The notes under the pieces: model-generated
Told to the model about the DNA's origin: nothing
The model's database searches: none
What the model saw: the letters and a program-made list of their open reading frames with translations, nothing else
NCBI RefSeq assembly: GCF_900142225.1
Contig: NZ_FRAD01000012.1
Location: 44,829-108,828, forward strand
Source: Hathewaya proteolytica DSM 3090
Lineage (GTDB): Bacteria; Bacillota; Clostridia; Clostridiales; Clostridiaceae
Length of the DNA: 64,000 nt
Direction: 5' to 3'
Program-made: the position numbers and the translations under genes
In this document: piece by piece, positions 8,143 through 16,834 of the stretch
How positions within the stretch are numbered: position 1 is the stretch's first letter
How the letters are laid out: each line of letters opens with the position of its first letter

Positions 8143-10329
8143 TTATTGATTTACCCTACTTATTTCCCTTACACCTTTTATTTTCTTTATTTTTTTGTAT
8201 ATATCATTTAAAATTTCCACACCATCAATTTTAATCTTTAGGTGAATAAGAGAATATCCATTTTCATAGGTATTGGCATTTATAGATGTCATGTGTATTT
8301 TATTTTGAGATAGCATTTGAATTAACTCTGCTAAAATACCATCCCTATCCATGCAAAGCACCTTTAATTCGCATATAAAATCTTTTCCCTTTATATTATC
8401 CCAATTAATTGTAATTATTTTTTCTTCTTCTCGCTCTAATAGTGATTTCACATTTTTGCAATCGCTTCTATGTACTGTAATACCCTTGCCTTTTGTTATA
8501 TACCCTAGGATATCATCGCCCGGTACAGGATTGCAGCATTTAGCAAATCTAGCCATAAGGTTGTCAGAACCCTTTAAAGTAAGTTCAGGAAATTGGCTTT
8601 TGCCCTGTTTATTTCCCTCTTCTTTGCTATTCACTGATTGAATTTTCCTTTTAATCTCTTCATCTGGTGATATCTGAGTCTCAGACAATTTTACTTTCAT
8701 TTTTACGATGATAGAAGATGCAATAATAATTCCAGCACCCACCAAAGCATATAAATCTTCTATGTTCTTCATGTTGTATTTTTTCATCACTTTGTGGAGA
8801 ATTTCTTCATTTGCAAGTTCTGTCAAAACACAACCCTGTTTTTTAGCTTCTTTTTCTAAAGTTTCTTTGCCCTTTTCTATATTCTCTTCTCGCTTAATTT
8901 TCTTGAAATATGCTTTAATTTTGCTTTTTGCATGATTGCTGTTGGCTATGGTAAGCCATGCAATGCTAGGGCCTTTGCTATTAATTGATGTAATTATCTC
9001 AATTATTTCTCCCGTAGTAAGATGGTAATCTAAAGGTACAATTTTGCCATTCACCCTAGCTCCAACGCATTTATTTCCGATGTCTGTGTGTATTCTATAA
9101 GCAAAATCGATAGGAGTTGAATTCCTTGGCAAGCTAATAACCTTACCCTTTGGAGTAAATACAAAGACTTCATCTGCGAATAAATCGATTTTAAAGGCTT
9201 CCATAAATTCTTGTGGATCAGAGGTTTCACCTTGCCACTCAAGTATTTCCCTAAGCCAAGACAATTTTCCCTGCAGATCATTTTCTGAGTTTACACTGTT
9301 AACTCCCTCTTTATACTTCCAGTGGGCCGCAATACCGTATTCTGCGGTTTTATGCATCTCGTAGGTCCGTATCTGTATTTCAAAGGGTCTTCCTTTGGGT
9401 CCTATTACTGTAGAATGCAGGGACTGATACATGTTAGGCTTAGGCATGGCAATATAGTCCTTGAACCTACCTGGCATAGGTTTATATATTGTATGAACAA
9501 TGCCAAGGGCAGAATAACAATCTACTACAGTATTTACAAGTATTCTAATGGCTGTAAGGTCAAAGATTTGATCTATAGTTTTATTTTTGTTTTTCATTTT
9601 GTTGTAAATGCTATAAAAGTGTTTAGGCCTACCATCTATTTCACATTGAATTCCGGAAGATTGAAGTTTTAGCTTTAACTCATCTATTATATTTTTTATC
9701 TGTTCTTCTCTTTCTATTCTCTTTTCTGAAATCTCTTTTACTAGATTATAGTACAATTCTGGATTTAAGTATCTAAGCGCTAGATCCTCTAATTCCCACT
9801 TTAACATTGAAATTCCTAGTCTGTGAGCTAGGGGAGCGTATATATCTATAACTTCCTTTGATTTCTCTTTCTGTTTTTCCACAGACATATACTTTAGTGT
9901 TCTCATGTTGTGAAGTCTATCTGCTAATTTTATCAGGATAACGCGTATATCTTTTGCCATAGCCAGTAACATTTTTCTAACATTGTCAGCTTGCTGCTCT
10001 TCTTTTGACTTGTATTTAATTTTGCCAAGTTTAGTTACACCATCTACAAGAACAGCCACTTCTTCTCCAAACTCGTCCTTTACCTGTTCATAAGTAATAG
10101 GCGTATCCTCAACTATATCGTGCAAAAGCCCAGCCACAATTGTACTTGTATCCATGCCAAGTTGCGCTAAAATACAAGCAACTTCTACGGGATGGATAAT
10201 ATAAGGCTCGTCAGAATTGCGCCTTTGGTCCTTGTGAGCTTCACTGGCCACATTAAACGCTTCTATAACAATATTTTCATCTACATTACTACAATTTTCC
10301 CTGATTAAATCTAATAGCTTCTCCAACAT
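8143..10329 (-). CDS. relA: Bifunctional (p)ppGpp synthetase/hydrolase (Rel)
   Basis: Long RelA/SpoT homologue of 728 residues controlling the stringent response. In order: an N-terminal HD hydrolase domain (HPVEVACILAQLGMD, then LLHDIVEDT near residue 70), a synthetase domain (about 190-350, with KNKTIDQIFDLTAIRILV), a TGS domain starting near 390 (FVFTPKGKVISLPRNSTPID), a zinc-finger-like region with ARFAKCCNPVPGDDI, and a C-terminal ACT domain. The intact HD residues suggest it both makes and degrades (p)ppGpp, as in most Firmicutes. It heads the relA-dtd-MBL-hemZ-hisS-aspS run, linking amino-acid starvation signalling to tRNA charging genes. Confidence 0.96.
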   Translation of the reverse strand: MLEKLLDLIRENCSNVDENIVIEAFNVASEAHKDQRRNSDEPYIIHPVEVACILAQLGMDTSTIVAGLLHDIVEDTPITYEQVKDEFGEEVAVLVDGVTKLGKIKYKSKEEQQADNVRKMLLAMAKDIRVILIKLADRLHNMRTLKYMSVEKQKEKSKEVIDIYAPLAHRLGISMLKWELEDLALRYLNPELYYNLVKEISEKRIEREEQIKNIIDELKLKLQSSGIQCEIDGRPKHFYSIYNKMKNKNKTIDQIFDLTAIRILVNTVVDCYSALGIVHTIYKPMPGRFKDYIAMPKPNMYQSLHSTVIGPKGRPFEIQIRTYEMHKTAEYGIAAHWKYKEGVNSVNSENDLQGKLSWLREILEWQGETSDPQEFMEAFKIDLFADEVFVFTPKGKVISLPRNSTPIDFAYRIHTDIGNKCVGARVNGKIVPLDYHLTTGEIIEIITSINSKGPSIAWLTIANSNHAKSKIKAYFKKIKREENIEKGKETLEKEAKKQGCVLTELANEEILHKVMKKYNMKNIEDLYALVGAGIIIASSIIVKMKVKLSETQISPDEEIKRKIQSVNSKEEGNKQGKSQFPELTLKGSDNLMARFAKCCNPVPGDDILGYITKGKGITVHRSDCKNVKSLLEREEEKIITINWDNIKGKDFICELKVLCMDRDGILAELIQMLSQNKIHMTSINANTYENGYSLIHLKIKIDGVEILNDIYKKIKKIKGVREISRVNQ

Positions 10330-10350
10330 TTATGATACTCTCCTAAATCA

Positions 10351-10375
10351 AACGACTGGTATAAAACCAGCCGTT
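10351..10375 (-). terminator. Hairpin between apt and relA
   Basis: Ten-base arms at 10351-10360 and 10366-10375 pair fully on the minus-strand RNA (one G-U pair). They lie after apt and just before the relA ribosome binding site. The T-tract is short and interrupted, so this may be a weak apt terminator or part of a relA leader. Confidence 0.45.
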
Positions 10376-10444
10376 AAACATTCTTATTATTATTATATAA
10401 TATTAACCCGTAATATGCAATTTTAACCTAATCTAAAATATAAA

Positions 10445-10963
10445 TTAAATATCATACTTTATAAGGGAGTCTACTTTATATTGCTTTAACTTATCTCTGC
10501 CCTTTAAGTCAGTAAGTTCTATTACAAAATTAATAGATACAATTTCTCCGCCCATTTCTTCTACTAGTTTTGCAATGGCACCCACCGTGCCACCTGTGGC
10601 AAGCAAATCATCGATGATAGCTACTCTATAACCTTTTTTTATTGCATCGCTATGTATCTCCACTGTATCTTGGCCATACTCTAGTTCATAGCTTGCAGTT
10701 TTTGTTTCAAAAGGCAACTTCCCTGGTTTTCTAACAGGTGCAAACCCTATGCGCAATTTGCTAGCAACAGGACATCCAAAAATAAAGCCTCTCGCTTCAG
10801 GTGCCACTATTAAATCCACATTTTTTTCTTCCAAAGCTTTACATAGCTCATCTATACACTGATGATAAGCGGCGCCATCTGAGATTAGCGTAGTTATATC
10901 CTTAAAGCTTATACCTTCCTTTGGAAAACCCTCTATTATCCTTATTTTATCTCTCAAATTCAA
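10445..10963 (-). CDS. apt: Adenine phosphoribosyltransferase
   Basis: Salvages adenine to AMP using PRPP. It has the PRPP-binding signature VAIIDDLLATGGT near residue 120 and APEARGFIFG near residue 60. I chose a TTG start at 10963, giving 172 residues beginning MNLRDKIRI, because GGAGG lies 8 nt upstream of it. The in-frame ATG at 10978 actually contributes bases to that ribosome binding site. It is adjacent to relA and the RecJ-like gene, a classical Firmicute arrangement. The upstream gene ends next to the apt ribosome binding site, so the two are coupled. Confidence 0.94.
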   Translation of the reverse strand: MNLRDKIRIIEGFPKEGISFKDITTLISDGAAYHQCIDELCKALEEKNVDLIVAPEARGFIFGCPVASKLRIGFAPVRKPGKLPFETKTASYELEYGQDTVEIHSDAIKKGYRVAIIDDLLATGGTVGAIAKLVEEMGGEIVSINFVIELTDLKGRDKLKQYKVDSLIKYDI

Positions 10964-10977
10964 TTTTATGACCTCCA

Positions 10978-11844
10978 TTATCCTTGTATATACTTCACTA
11001 TTTGTTTGGCCTTATATGTATCTCCTGTAGTAAAAAGCTCCACAATAATTTTTGCATCGTCCATGTTTCCCATGGCATTCACCCTTGGTCTTAAGAATTG
11101 TACAATCTGCTTTATACTACACATGTCTATTGTATTTATGTTGTGAATTTCTTTTACAGCTTTTAAGCCATAATTTCTAGTATTATTTAGTCTGTCCATA
11201 CCCCTTTTAATTATAACAGCATTCTGTTCTGTTATATCTTTGCCAGATGCTACAGTACCAATACAAGCAAGATCTATGTACTTATTGAATATGTTCGTTC
11301 TATAGTAAATTCCCAATTGCTGAACTAACTTAAAAGTGATACCCGCGTAACTTAGCTCATGGCATTTGTCTCCTGAGCATCCACCTTGAGGCTTTACAAC
11401 ACATCCATATTTACTCTTTAAATCTCTCAAATCTGACAGAACTATTAAATCCATGTTCAGCTCTCTGCACAGCTCGGCTTCTGTTTCCGAGGATAAATTT
11501 CCGCCTATGGAAATAATCAGCTTAGTGCCAAGGAATTTTATATGATCCTTTATATCACTATATGTAAGGTTGTCTGTTGTTCTAATGTCATTAGGTATGT
11601 AATACTCTACATCTGCATTGAGATAGCGCAAAACCAACATAAGAATTGAAATACTAGCAATTTTATCTACATCGTAATATCCAAACACTAGTATTTTCTC
11701 CCTGTTGTTTATAGCCTTAACAATACGCTCTATGCAATAGCTCATATTTACCTTATGGTAAGGATACCGACCAATATTTAATTCTTTTCTGTTTTGCTGA
11801 ATTATTTTATGGACTTCCATTTTATTTTTTATATTTGCACTCAT
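10978..11844 (-). CDS. Degenerate, short RecJ/DHH-like protein (predicted pseudoenzyme)
   Basis: The 288 residues align with the DHH phosphoesterase half of the RecJ exonuclease and sit where recJ is usually found (secDF-recJ-apt-relA). Family fold signatures remain: the ILVFG strand, YAGITFKLVQQLG near residue 166, IGTVA near 195 and LRPRVNAMGNMDDAKIIVELF near 255. The metal ligands are altered. DYDxDG is YYDVDK (56-61), the second-motif Asp is gone (SIGGN), the DHH triad is DLR (138-140), and GTVAD ends in Ser200. The DHHA1 and OB-fold domains are absent, and the ORF ends against apt with no remnant. The reading frame is intact, so it may be a non-catalytic DNA-binding or regulatory protein rather than a decaying gene. 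Confidence 0.75.
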   Translation of the reverse strand: MSANIKNKMEVHKIIQQNRKELNIGRYPYHKVNMSYCIERIVKAINNREKILVFGYYDVDKIASISILMLVLRYLNADVEYYIPNDIRTTDNLTYSDIKDHIKFLGTKLIISIGGNLSSETEAELCRELNMDLIVLSDLRDLKSKYGCVVKPQGGCSGDKCHELSYAGITFKLVQQLGIYYRTNIFNKYIDLACIGTVASGKDITEQNAVIIKRGMDRLNNTRNYGLKAVKEIHNINTIDMCSIKQIVQFLRPRVNAMGNMDDAKIIVELFTTGDTYKAKQIVKYIQG

Positions 11845-11946
11845 AATTTATCCCCCACATTTTAAACAAAGCATATATATTATAATGGAAATCTTCACTT
11901 TTTACAATTCCTTTTATGAAAATAAACATAATTATAAGTACTAATG

Positions 11947-11984
11947 AAAAGGTCCTACAAAATTTTATTCTGCAGAACCCTTTT
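11947..11984 (-). terminator. Terminator downstream of secDF
   Basis: Arms 11947-11959 and 11971-11984 form a stem with one bulge and G-U pairs, followed by a T-rich stretch on the minus strand. It separates secDF from the RecJ-like gene. Confidence 0.6.
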
Positions 11985-12006
11985 ATTTTATTACTTTTTT
12001 ATTCTA

Positions 12007-14166
12007 TTACTTTTTATTTTTCTTAATTAATTTTCGTTTTTGCTTAAATTTCTTTAATGCAACCCAAATTGGACTTGCAACAAATATTGAAGAGCCAGTA
12101 CCAATTGTTATACCAATAATTAGAGGAACTGTGAATTCTCTAATAGAAGGAACTAATATAACAAGACATATTATGGTAAGTAGCGTCGAAAGTGATGTAT
12201 TTATAGATCTCTTTATACTTTGACTTATACTTATATCTACCAATTCCTCTAAGTCTACTTTTCCAAGCCTTTTCTTGTTTTCTCTTATTCTATCAAATAC
12301 AACTATAGTGTCATTTATGGAATAACCAACAATAGTAAGCATAGCTGCGATGAAGGATGAATTTACTTGCATTCTAAATATAGCAAATAAACTTATTGTA
12401 ATTAAGACATCGTGCATAAGAGCCACAATAGCCGCTACAGCGAAATCTGTCTCAAATCTTATGGCAATATAAATAAGCATTGCTACAGTGGCAAGTACTA
12501 TAGCCTGCCATGCTTTTTTCGATAATTCTTTACCAACGGATCCTGATATATTGTCTTCGCTTAGTATACTTTTATCGTCCAATTTAAACTCAGTTTTTAT
12601 TTCATTTTTAATTTTACCTATGGTTTCAGCGTCAACTGCATCTGTTTGTATTACAAGCTCATATTCTTTTCCTTCGTTTATTTCCCTTAAAGAATATTTC
12701 TTTGTGTATCCATCAAGTAGTTTCTTCATTTTTGTAGTCTGCTCAGTTGTAATCTTTGAACTCATTCCAATGTCAATAAGAGTTCCTCCTGTAAAGTCTA
12801 TACCAAAATTCAAACTCTTAAAGGACAAAAATCCAATTCCCACAACTATAACAATGGCTGCACCTGCAAACCAAATTTTGCTTGTTTTTAATATATTAAA
12901 TTTCCTGTTCTCTTTTTTCTTAGCTCCAAAATGACTTGCCTTTCTTAAAAGCCCCATATCAATGGAAAGTCTTAGTAGGAATCTGGTGATAAAGAAGGCT
13001 GTGAATATACTTATAACAATACCCATCATTAAAGTAAGAGCAAAACCTTTTACTGAACCTGAACCAACAAGGTAAAGTATAAGACCAGCAATCATGGTGG
13101 TGATATTTGAATCAAGTATGGAAGTCAATGCTTTGTTAAATCCAGCTTCCACAGAAGATTTAATTGACTTTCCTGTGTTAAGCTCCTCTTTTATCCTCTC
13201 AAAAATAAGCACATTGGCGTCCACTGCCATACCCACAGTTAAAAGGAATCCAGCTATACCGGATAAAGTAATAGTTACATCTGTTAAAGCAAAAGCTAAT
13301 AAATCTAGAAGTATAAATACAGTTAATGCTATATCGGCTAAAATACCTGGTACTCTATATAAAAGCATCATAAAAAGAAACACAAGTCCAATTCCTATCA
13401 TACCAGCCCACTTAGTAGCAGGTATAACCTTTGCACCTAGTGTAGCTCCTACAGTTTTGAAGCTTACTGGCTTTACAGGTAGTGGCAACGCACCGGCTTT
13501 AATTATGCTAGCGGTGGTTGTAGCTTCTTCAAGATCTTTACTTCCGGATATAACAGCAATACCATCTGTTATTGGAACACTAACCGTTGGTGCACTTATT
13601 ACTTCGTCGTCCATTTTTATAGATATAACTTTGCCTAAATTTGCTGTAGTAGCCGTAGCAAACTTCTTTGTGCCTTCAGTGGTCATCTCTAGCTTTATCA
13701 TAGGCTTCATTTCATTGTCATACTCTGCATAAGCATTTTTTATATCTTTTCCGTTTAATACTTCTTTTCCCTCAGCGTCTAGGAATTTCAATTCCCCTGT
13801 TTTACCGATGAGTGACATTACCTCTTCTGAATCAAAAACTCCAGGGACTTCTATTCTGATTTTCTTTTCTCCCTCTTGTTTTACCTCAGTTTCAGCAACT
13901 CCTAGTTTGTTGACTCTCATATTAATAAATTCAATTTCACGGGCCATATCGGCATCGCTAACTTTATCAGCTTGGATTTCCTCTACAACGGATATACCGC
14001 CCTGAAGATCCAATCCTCTGTTTATAACCTTTGAAAACTTTAAGAATCTATATCCAAAGGCTTCCAATCCAAAGTATCCGATATAACAAAATAATAATAC
14101 CAAAGCCACGCATAGAGAAAATATAATCGAACTCCTTATTTTGGAATTACCTTTCTTTCCCTTCAT
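12007..14166 (-). CDS. secDF: Fused protein translocase subunit SecDF
   Basis: Membrane protein that uses the proton gradient to assist SecYEG-dependent export. The 719 residues combine SecD (about 1-410) and SecF (about 425-719). The SecD part has one N-terminal helix, the GLDLQGG motif near residue 50, a periplasmic domain, and five membrane helices with VGMAVDANVLIFERIKEE. The SecF part has NFGIDFTGGT near 455 and SINDTIVVFDRIREN near 625. Twelve transmembrane segments are expected. Many clostridia carry separate secD and secF genes; here one continuous ORF encodes both. GGAGGATAAAATA precedes the ATG. yajC lies about 2.2 kb upstream in the same orientation. Confidence 0.95.
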   Translation of the reverse strand: MKGKKGNSKIRSSIIFSLCVALVLLFCYIGYFGLEAFGYRFLKFSKVINRGLDLQGGISVVEEIQADKVSDADMAREIEFINMRVNKLGVAETEVKQEGEKKIRIEVPGVFDSEEVMSLIGKTGELKFLDAEGKEVLNGKDIKNAYAEYDNEMKPMIKLEMTTEGTKKFATATTANLGKVISIKMDDEVISAPTVSVPITDGIAVISGSKDLEEATTTASIIKAGALPLPVKPVSFKTVGATLGAKVIPATKWAGMIGIGLVFLFMMLLYRVPGILADIALTVFILLDLLAFALTDVTITLSGIAGFLLTVGMAVDANVLIFERIKEELNTGKSIKSSVEAGFNKALTSILDSNITTMIAGLILYLVGSGSVKGFALTLMMGIVISIFTAFFITRFLLRLSIDMGLLRKASHFGAKKKENRKFNILKTSKIWFAGAAIVIVVGIGFLSFKSLNFGIDFTGGTLIDIGMSSKITTEQTTKMKKLLDGYTKKYSLREINEGKEYELVIQTDAVDAETIGKIKNEIKTEFKLDDKSILSEDNISGSVGKELSKKAWQAIVLATVAMLIYIAIRFETDFAVAAIVALMHDVLITISLFAIFRMQVNSSFIAAMLTIVGYSINDTIVVFDRIRENKKRLGKVDLEELVDISISQSIKRSINTSLSTLLTIICLVILVPSIREFTVPLIIGITIGTGSSIFVASPIWVALKKFKQKRKLIKKNKK

Positions 14167-14294
14167 TATTTTATCCTCCTTCGCATTTTAAATTATGTTA
14201 AATTTCTGCTACAAATGTAAAGACAATTATAGAAATATTATATTCCCCCCAGGATATTTAGTCAATATTTTAAATAATCCATGAGATTTGTTGG

Positions 14295-15671
14295 CTATTT
14301 TTCTTCATTTTCCATTTTCTTTGCTTTTAAAGCTATGGCACACTCAATTCTCTTTTTTTGCATTTCACAGCCAATTTCATAAGGTACATGTATATCTCCA
14401 TTAAAATTGTAGTTGTTGGCCTGACATCCTCCACTGCAATAGAATCTTGCCCAACACTCTTTGCAAGCAGGTTTATTGTAAATATGGGCAGTTTTAAAAT
14501 TATTGCTCAATTCTTCATTGTAATAGTCTTCGTCGTATATATTTCCAAGTTTAAATTCGTCATTTCCTACGAATTGATGACATGGGAAAACATCCCCTTC
14601 AGGGGTTATAGCTACATATTCATGACCAGCGCCACAACCTGAAATTCTCTTATATACACAAGGTCCACCCTTTAAATCCACGTTGAAATGATAGAAATTA
14701 AATTCTCTATTCTCTTCATATCTTTTTACCATTTCATCATATAGTTTATCATATTGTTCGAAGATTTGTGGAAGATCTTCCTTTCTAAGCGAAAGTTCAT
14801 GTTCATCTGGCAATACTACCGGTTCCACAGATATCTCTTTGTACCCTATTTCTGCTAAATATTTTATATCCTCAAAGAAATCAAGATTTTCTCTTGTAAA
14901 AGTACCTCTTACGTAATAAAGCTTATCCTTATCTCTTTTTTCGATCATTTTATTGATTTTGGGAACTATGGAATCATAACTTCCGCTTCCGTCAGCCCTA
15001 ACTCTAACTTTGTCATTTACCTCTTTTCTTCCATCAAGGCTCAATACGATGTTTACCATGTTTTCATTTAAATACTCTATAATTTCATCATTTAAGAGTG
15101 TGCAGTTTGTAGTCATAGTAAATCTAATATTTTTATCATATTGCTTCTCTATACTCCTAGCGTAATCCACAACTTCCCTTACAGTATCCATAGCCATAAG
15201 AGGTTCCCCACCAAATAAATCCACCTCTATGTTTTTTCTCGGACCTGAATGCTTTATAATGTAATCTATGGCTTTTTTTGCCACCTCTGGAGACATTCTC
15301 TCCCTACATCCATGATATTCCCCTTCATCAGCAAAACAGTATTTGCACCTTAAGTTACAATCATGGATTATGTTAAGACACAATGCCTTTATGTAGGATT
15401 CAGATTGGCCCATGCTCATTGCAACTAGTTCATAAGGATCCTTTGTATACAGATACTCTTGTTGAATTAGCTCCTGAATTTCTCCATAGGCCTCTTCCAT
15501 TTCCTCTGCACTGTATTTACCTGCATATATTTGCTTAAGCTCTTCTAAAGGCTTAAGTTTATCTTCATCTAACAAATCAAAAACTAATTCATCAACATTG
15601 TGCAATGATCCTGAATTTACGTCGATTACAAAATAATCTTCTCTCTGTTTGAATTTATGTATTAATGCCAT
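14295..15671 (-). CDS. scfB: SCIFF peptide maturase (radical SAM/SPASM thioether-forming enzyme)
   Basis: Radical SAM enzyme expected to install Cys-to-Thr thioether bonds in the SCIFF precursor encoded just upstream. The 458 residues comprise a RiPP-recognition-like N-terminal region (about 1-90), a radical SAM CxxxCxxC motif (CNLRCKYC, Cys105/109/112), DLFGGEPLM, and a C-terminal SPASM region rich in cysteines (GCGAGHEY, CKECWARFYCSGGC) that should bind two auxiliary [4Fe-4S] clusters. I start at ATG 15671 because AAGGAGGAGTTTAAT lies immediately upstream; the longer ORF from 15701 would bury that site. Confidence 0.94.
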   Translation of the reverse strand: MALIHKFKQREDYFVIDVNSGSLHNVDELVFDLLDEDKLKPLEELKQIYAGKYSAEEMEEAYGEIQELIQQEYLYTKDPYELVAMSMGQSESYIKALCLNIIHDCNLRCKYCFADEGEYHGCRERMSPEVAKKAIDYIIKHSGPRKNIEVDLFGGEPLMAMDTVREVVDYARSIEKQYDKNIRFTMTTNCTLLNDEIIEYLNENMVNIVLSLDGRKEVNDKVRVRADGSGSYDSIVPKINKMIEKRDKDKLYYVRGTFTRENLDFFEDIKYLAEIGYKEISVEPVVLPDEHELSLRKEDLPQIFEQYDKLYDEMVKRYEENREFNFYHFNVDLKGGPCVYKRISGCGAGHEYVAITPEGDVFPCHQFVGNDEFKLGNIYDEDYYNEELSNNFKTAHIYNKPACKECWARFYCSGGCQANNYNFNGDIHVPYEIGCEMQKKRIECAIALKAKKMENEEK

Positions 15672-15713
15672 ATTAAACTCCTCCTTGTATAATGTAGTCA
15701 TAATAAAGTTAAA

Positions 15714-15735
15714 GCAGTAACCCTTGAGTTACTGC
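15714..15735 (-). terminator. Hairpin between SCIFF peptide gene and maturase gene
   Basis: Perfect 8-bp arms (15714-15721 and 15728-15735) with a 6-nt loop are followed on the minus strand by a T-rich but interrupted tract. It looks like a leaky terminator or RNA-stability hairpin, giving more peptide mRNA than maturase mRNA. Confidence 0.6.
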
Positions 15736-15754
15736 CATGATACTAGCAAATCAA

Positions 15755-15892
15755 TTAGTTTTCGCAAGCTAAATTTGCTACTGTGCAAGATGTTTTACAT
15801 GCAGATTGACATGAATTTGCACATTCCTTACATCCAGGCTTTTTTAAGCTATTTTTTAAACTTGATTTGTTTAAAACCTTTATGTGTTTCAT
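15755..15892 (-). CDS. scfA: SCIFF precursor peptide (six cysteines in forty-five residues)
   Basis: A 45-residue ribosomally made peptide. It begins MKHIKVLN, has a Lys/Ser-rich leader and ends in a core with exactly six cysteines at positions 21, 24, 28, 32, 36 and 43, matching the SCIFF family that is nearly universal in Clostridia. The segment SACKTSCT includes Cys32 and Thr37, the residues equivalent to the known thioether acceptor region of characterised SCIFF peptides. A GGGGG ribosome binding site lies 8 nt before the ATG. The maturase follows after a hairpin. The mature product's role is unknown in the family. Confidence 0.93.
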   Translation of the reverse strand: MKHIKVLNKSSLKNSLKKPGCKECANSCQSACKTSCTVANLACEN

Positions 15893-15959
15893 GTATAAGT
15901 CCCCCATTCAAACTTTTTCATAAACATTATACCATATGTGAAAAAACAAATAAAGAGTG

Positions 15960-16334
15960 TTATATATTAATTCCTAACATTCCCGACAATGTTCCTGCAA
16001 ATACGCAAAGCAAAATTCTCATAAGATCTGACATGGAAAAACTAAATTTTCCCATGGATACCATGGATACCACATATATAAAAACTATATATGTAAATCC
16101 AACTATCATTCCAATTAACCAACCATTTTCCCCTGCCTTTCTTGATGCATATCCTGCACCAAGTAAAACGCTTACAAGGGTTATGGCCATAAATATAATG
16201 CCATAGGTTTTGTCAGATATAGCAACCTTTCCAAATGTAGCAATAAGGGTGTACGCCATGAGACATATTATAGTGAATATAACGGCCCTTAAAAAACCTT
16301 GGGAAACACAAGAAATTTTAACCTTTAATTGCAT
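15960..16334 (-). CDS. TIGR04086-type small membrane protein
   Basis: A 124-residue protein with four predicted membrane helices (about 15-35, 45-63, 72-95 and 102-122), matching in size and context the TIGR04086 family found next to yajC and the SCIFF locus in Clostridia. No catalytic motif is visible. GGGAGG precedes the ATG. Its function is unknown; proximity to yajC and the SCIFF genes is the only clue. Confidence 0.75.
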   Translation of the reverse strand: MQLKVKISCVSQGFLRAVIFTIICLMAYTLIATFGKVAISDKTYGIIFMAITLVSVLLGAGYASRKAGENGWLIGMIVGFTYIVFIYVVSMVSMGKFSFSMSDLMRILLCVFAGTLSGMLGINI

Positions 16335-16411
16335 AAAAATACCTCCCTTCGAAAATAATATTATACTTTTAACTAATATTATTTATGCGAAAAGAGGTGT
16401 CAATATTACCT

Positions 16412-16750
16412 TTATTTCTCTTCTTTAATTTCTTTAGCCATTGGAAGCTCTTCAGTGTTGCTTTCTTCCTTTGGTTTTTCTTCTTCTCTAGAATTTAAAA
16501 CCTGGCCAATTCCATTTTTATTTAATTTAATTCTAGCTCTGCTTGGGCCTGTTTCCAAAACTATGTTTTCTTCATCAATATTGATAATTCTACCAATGAT
16601 ACCGCCTTTGGTCATTATCTCATCATTAACCTTCAAATTATCTAACATACTTTCATACTGTTTTCTTCTCTTTTTATCCGGAACGATCATAAGGAAGTAC
16701 AACAATACGAACATAAGTACTATTGGTAATAACTGTACAAGTATATTCAT
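16412..16750 (-). CDS. yajC: Preprotein translocase subunit YajC
   Basis: Small single-pass inner-membrane accessory of the SecDF complex. Residues 5-22 form the membrane helix, followed by VPDKKRRKQYESMLDNLKVNDEIMTKGG-type family sequence and an acidic, Glu-rich cytoplasmic tail that is low in complexity. I place the start at ATG 16750 (112 residues), as AAAGGAGAG lies immediately upstream; the longer reading frame from 16768 would include that site. It follows tgt, the conserved queA-tgt-yajC order. Confidence 0.93.
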   Translation of the reverse strand: MNILVQLLPIVLMFVLLYFLMIVPDKKRRKQYESMLDNLKVNDEIMTKGGIIGRIINIDEENIVLETGPSRARIKLNKNGIGQVLNSREEEKPKEESNTEELPMAKEIKEEK

Positions 16751-16834
16751 CTTTTTCTCTCCTTTCAATTACGGTTTGCTTATATAATATGAATCATTAT
16801 ATAGCTTATCATTAAATAATGATACTTTAATTTT

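Noticed and set aside
13094..13732. Plus-strand frame of 212 codons antisense to secDF
   Set aside because: Shadow frame of the SecDF membrane segments; no start signals.
16807..16824. Hairpin between tgt and yajC as a terminator
   Set aside because: The TATCATT/AATGATA stem lacks a T-tract and GC pairs; it may only reflect AT-richness.
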